A model generated the notes under the pieces. It ran no database searches, had not been told where the DNA came from, and was given only the letters and a program-made list of their open reading frames with translations. A stretch of DNA of 64,000 bases. Source: Halogeometricum sp. S1BR25-6. Lineage in GTDB: Archaea; Halobacteriota; Halobacteria; Halobacteriales; Haloferacaceae. The translations under genes and the position numbers were made by a program. Of the stretch, positions 61,447 through 64,000 are shown in pieces. Numbering within the stretch: the stretch's first letter is position 1; each line of letters opens with the position of its first letter. The stretch is from positions 620,001 to 684,000 of the forward strand of contig NZ_JAMQOP010000001.1 of assembly GCF_031624495.1 (NCBI RefSeq), written 5' to 3'.

Positions 61447-62925
61447 TCAGTCGTCGCCCAGCGACTCGACGGCGCCCTTGAGGCCCGCCGTCGTCTCCTC
61501 GGACTGCTTCGTGATGCGCCATCCGGTCACGCCCATGACGATGAGGATGGCCGGCGAGAGGAAGCCGAGGAAGTAGTACGGCGCGTACTGGAGCGTCGGC
61601 ACGCCGAGCACCGTCGCCATGTAGACACCGCCGGCGTTCCACGGAACGAGCGCGCTTGTCGTCGTCCCCGCCGCCTCGACCGCTCTGGAGAGGTTTCTGC
61701 TCTCTAAGTCGAACTCGTCGTAGAGGCCCCGGAGGCTCATGCCGGGGACGACGATGCTCATGTACTGCTCGGCGGCGAGGACGTTCATCCCGAACGCCGA
61801 GAGCGCCGTGCCGGCGGTCAGACCGCCGACGCTGCGGATGGACTGCCCGAGGCGGTGGGCGACGACGGCGAGGACGCCCGTCCGTTCGAGGATGCCGCCC
61901 AAGGAGAGGGCGGCGACGACGACGGTGATGGTCCACGCGGACCCGACCAGTCCGCCGGACGAGAGCAGGCCGTTCACGAGTTCGACCCCCGTGTCGGCCG
62001 TCGTGCCCGACTGCGCGACTTCCATCGCGGCGACGACGCCCTCGACGGATCGCGGTCCCTGCACGAGAATCTGCGTCGCCACGCCCGCGAACACGCCCGA
62101 GGTGATGGCGGGCAGGGCGGGATAGCCGCGGATGGCCAGCGCGAACGTCAGCGCGAGGGGGGCGAACGTCAGCGGCGAGACGACGTACGCCCCCGAGATG
62201 GCGGACTGAATCTCGGCGATGCGGCCCGGCGGGATGGTTCCGGTCGCCGCGAAGCCGAGGTAGGTGTACAGAGCGAGCGAAATCAGCATCGCGATACCCG
62301 TGCCGACGCGCATCGTCCGCACGTGCGTCATCAGGTCGGTGTTCGTCACGGCTGCCGCGAGGTTCGTCGTGTCCGACAACGGCGACACCTTGTCGCCGGT
62401 GTACGCGCCGGTCAGAACGGCGCCGGCGGTCATCGGTTCGGGGACGCCGAGGCCCGCGCCGATGCCGATGAACGCGACGCCGAGGGTGCCGGCCGTCGTC
62501 CACGACGACCCGATGGCGAACGCGACGACGGCGGCGAGCAGCGTCGCCACCGGCAGGAACACCCGCGGGGTCAGGAGTTCGAGTCCGTAGTAGATGAGCG
62601 AGGGAATCGTCCCCGCGCCCGTCCACGTCGAGATGAGCATGTAGATGACGAAGATGATGAGTATCGCCTGCATGCCCATCCGAAGGCCGTCGACGATGCC
62701 CTCGTACATCGACTCCCAGGAGACGCCGTACCAGTACCGACCCACGAGGCCGGTGAAGGCGATACCGAACAGGAGCGGTATCTGGGGGTCGAGGTCCAAG
62801 GCGATGGCGCCGACGCTGAGGAAGACGAGCATCCCGACAATCGGGACGAGCGCCTGCCCGACGGAGGGGCGCACCTCCGCCGGGATGTCCTCGTACGTCA
62901 GCGGTTCGAACGATAGTGTCGCCAT
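61447..62925 (-). CDS. nhaC: Na+/H+ antiporter, NhaC family
   Basis: The 492-residue membrane protein has about 12 helices and NhaC family sequence: GSSWTTAGTLGVAFIGIGAG, then GAYTGDKVSPLSDTTNLAAA (ion-site region) and EAAGTTTSALVPWNAGGVYM. It exchanges Na+ for H+, or malate/lactate in some members. The ATG at 62925 begins the family N-terminus (MATLSFEPLTYEDIPAEVRP). A perfect short palindrome lies 19-35 bases upstream. Confidence 0.92.
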   Translation of the reverse strand: MATLSFEPLTYEDIPAEVRPSVGQALVPIVGMLVFLSVGAIALDLDPQIPLLFGIAFTGLVGRYWYGVSWESMYEGIVDGLRMGMQAILIIFVIYMLISTWTGAGTIPSLIYYGLELLTPRVFLPVATLLAAVVAFAIGSSWTTAGTLGVAFIGIGAGLGVPEPMTAGAVLTGAYTGDKVSPLSDTTNLAAAVTNTDLMTHVRTMRVGTGIAMLISLALYTYLGFAATGTIPPGRIAEIQSAISGAYVVSPLTFAPLALTFALAIRGYPALPAITSGVFAGVATQILVQGPRSVEGVVAAMEVAQSGTTADTGVELVNGLLSSGGLVGSAWTITVVVAALSLGGILERTGVLAVVAHRLGQSIRSVGGLTAGTALSAFGMNVLAAEQYMSIVVPGMSLRGLYDEFDLESRNLSRAVEAAGTTTSALVPWNAGGVYMATVLGVPTLQYAPYYFLGFLSPAILIVMGVTGWRITKQSEETTAGLKGAVESLGDD

Positions 62926-62943
62926 TACGACGCCGGATATGCC

Positions 62944-62960
62944 GCTACAGCATTTGTAGC
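62944..62960. promoter_or_regulatory. Short palindrome upstream of nhaC
   Basis: GCTACA-GCATT-TGTAGC lies 19-35 bases before the nhaC ATG, within promoter range, and could be an operator. It could also be a chance match. Confidence 0.35.
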
Positions 62961-63058
62961 CGTCGTCTCTATGCGCTATAGATATTCCTTCCCGCGGTGC
63001 TCGGTCACACGGAAGCGAGCCACCCACGGCGCGGACTACCGCGGTGCCCGTCGCCCCC

Positions 63059-64000
63059 TTACTCCACTCGCTCCGCGGCGAGTCGGAGTAGCCCGTCGAG
63101 TATCTCCGGCGTCGTCGGGTGGTACGCCCGGTCGGGCACCTCGCGCACGTCCATCCCGCGTTCGACGACCACCTGCATCGTCTTCGCCATCACGTCGGCG
63201 TGGAGATGGAGGCCCTGGTAGCCGAGGACGGTGCCGTCCGTCCCGACGACGAGCGTCGCCCGCCCCCGAGGGGCCAGCTTCGTCTTGAACACGCCGTCGC
63301 GGGCCGCTTCGCGGCGGACGGCGACGTGGTCGAGGCCCGCCTCCTCGGCCGACGCCTCGGAGTGGCCGACCCGCGCGTACGGGTAGACGGCCGCCCCCGA
63401 GAAGACGACGTGGTGGTGGACGTTCTCGTAGGACTCGGGCGACTCGCCCCGTTCGGCGGCGAGGATATTGTCGGCCGCCACCTGCCCCTGCTCTTTCGCC
63501 ACGTGCAGTATCGGCTCCTTTCCGTTCGCGTCGCCGACGACGGACACCCGGTCGTTCCCCCGCGCCCGCATCGTGTCCGCGACCCACCCCTCCTCGCCGG
63601 GGTCGATGCCCGCCATCTCCAGTCCGAGGCCGTCCAGCGCGGGGCGGCGGCCGGTGAAGAGGAACAGCGACTCGGCGTCGAGTGCGTCCGGTCCGTCCGG
63701 CCCGTCGACGTGCACGCGGACCCCGTCGTGGGTCTTCTCGACCCGCTCTTCGGTCGTCTCCGTGCGAATCTCGACGCCGAACTCCTCGCGGTACAGCGAG
63801 AGTACGTCGTCGCCGAAGGCGGGGTCGGCCTCGTCCAACGGTCGCTCGTCGTGTTCGACGACGGTGAGGTCCACGCCCGCCTCCGCGAGGTAGGGGACGA
63901 GTTCGAGACCGACGTAGCCGAACCCCATCACGACGCCGGAGTCCGGCAGGTCGGTCGCGTCCAACACGTCGGCGCTGGTGAGATAGTCGACCGAGTCGAG
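63059..64000 (-). CDS. FAD-dependent pyridine nucleotide-disulfide oxidoreductase (partial)
   Basis: The C-terminal 313 codons of a dihydrolipoamide-dehydrogenase or mercuric-reductase-like enzyme; the N-terminus with the FAD P-loop and redox disulfide lies beyond the window edge. Visible: the NAD(P) Rossmann motif GVVMGFGYVGLELVPYLAEAG, the FAD motif RVSVVGDANGKEPILHVAKE, and the dimerisation domain (VVFSGAAVYPYARVGHSEAS, GLHLHADVMAKTMQVVVERG, VREVPDRAYHPTTPEILDGL). The terminal HPTxxE motif is intact. The exact substrate cannot be told without the N-terminus. Confidence 0.9.
   Translation of the reverse strand, partial: LDSVDYLTSADVLDATDLPDSGVVMGFGYVGLELVPYLAEAGVDLTVVEHDERPLDEADPAFGDDVLSLYREEFGVEIRTETTEERVEKTHDGVRVHVDGPDGPDALDAESLFLFTGRRPALDGLGLEMAGIDPGEEGWVADTMRARGNDRVSVVGDANGKEPILHVAKEQGQVAADNILAAERGESPESYENVHHHVVFSGAAVYPYARVGHSEASAEEAGLDHVAVRREAARDGVFKTKLAPRGRATLVVGTDGTVLGYQGLHLHADVMAKTMQVVVERGMDVREVPDRAYHPTTPEILDGLLRLAAERVE

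Overview
The window is a chromosome segment of a haloarchaeon, most likely of the Haloferax/Halogeometricum side of Halobacteria. The coding DNA is GC-rich and strongly biased to Asp/Glu codons. It holds an RPA-type single-strand binding protein, a doublet histone, HalX and HalOD1 domains, halocyanins, Tat-exported lipoproteins and archaeal tRNAs. The genus is inference.

Layout. 1-7.4 kb: core genes (bat-type regulator, tRNA-Arg with a relic of its 3' end, RPA, histone followed directly by a class II deacetylase, CCA-adding enzyme, tRNA-Asn, tRNA with CAT anticodon). 7.42-30.33 kb: a mosaic, mostly AT-rich integrative island of about 22.9 kb. It is bounded by a perfect 44-bp direct repeat of the 3' part of the CAT-anticodon tRNA gene, and a tyrosine integrase lies just inside the left end. 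It carries a second integrase with its own RHH regulator, an integrase relic, VapBC and TumE/TumA-like toxin-antitoxin pairs, a HEPN-like protein, membrane and zinc-finger proteins and a frameshifted regulator. 30.5-35.3 kb: HalOD1 protein, a long hairpin, an ABC exporter, an AT-rich one-gene insertion and MoeA. 35.4-47.2 kb: a molybdenum-hydroxylase locus (coxG-S-L-M, MoxR, VWA protein, XdhC/CoxI), followed by a Tfx-type regulator and a tungstate/molybdate ABC transporter. 47.3-64 kb: OFA-type MFS transporter, two operons behind identical DtxR-like boxes, halocyanin and multicopper oxidase, a tandem nuclease-like lipoprotein, ZIP transporter, a regulator/kinase pair, a 2-hydroxyacid dehydrogenase, NhaC antiporter and a truncated flavin disulfide reductase.

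Main result. At the right end of the island lies a tightly overlapping eight-gene minus-strand operon (29.86 to 20.19 kb). It reads: tRNA-guanine-transglycosylase-like (DpdA-like) enzyme, a winged-helix protein, a small P-loop protein, a 1334-residue BrxC/PglY-like ATPase, a PglZ-domain protein, a HerA-like ATPase, a GNAT acetyltransferase and a QueF/QueF-L-like enzyme. PglZ plus a giant ATPase is the hallmark of BREX and Pgl systems, but no methyltransferase, BrxL or Dnd gene is present. The only base-modifying genes are 7-deazaguanine enzymes. I infer a BREX/Pbe-like anti-phage system that marks self DNA with a 7-deazaguanine (preQ0 inserted, then converted to preQ1 or archaeosine), drawing preQ0 from the host's tRNA archaeosine pathway.
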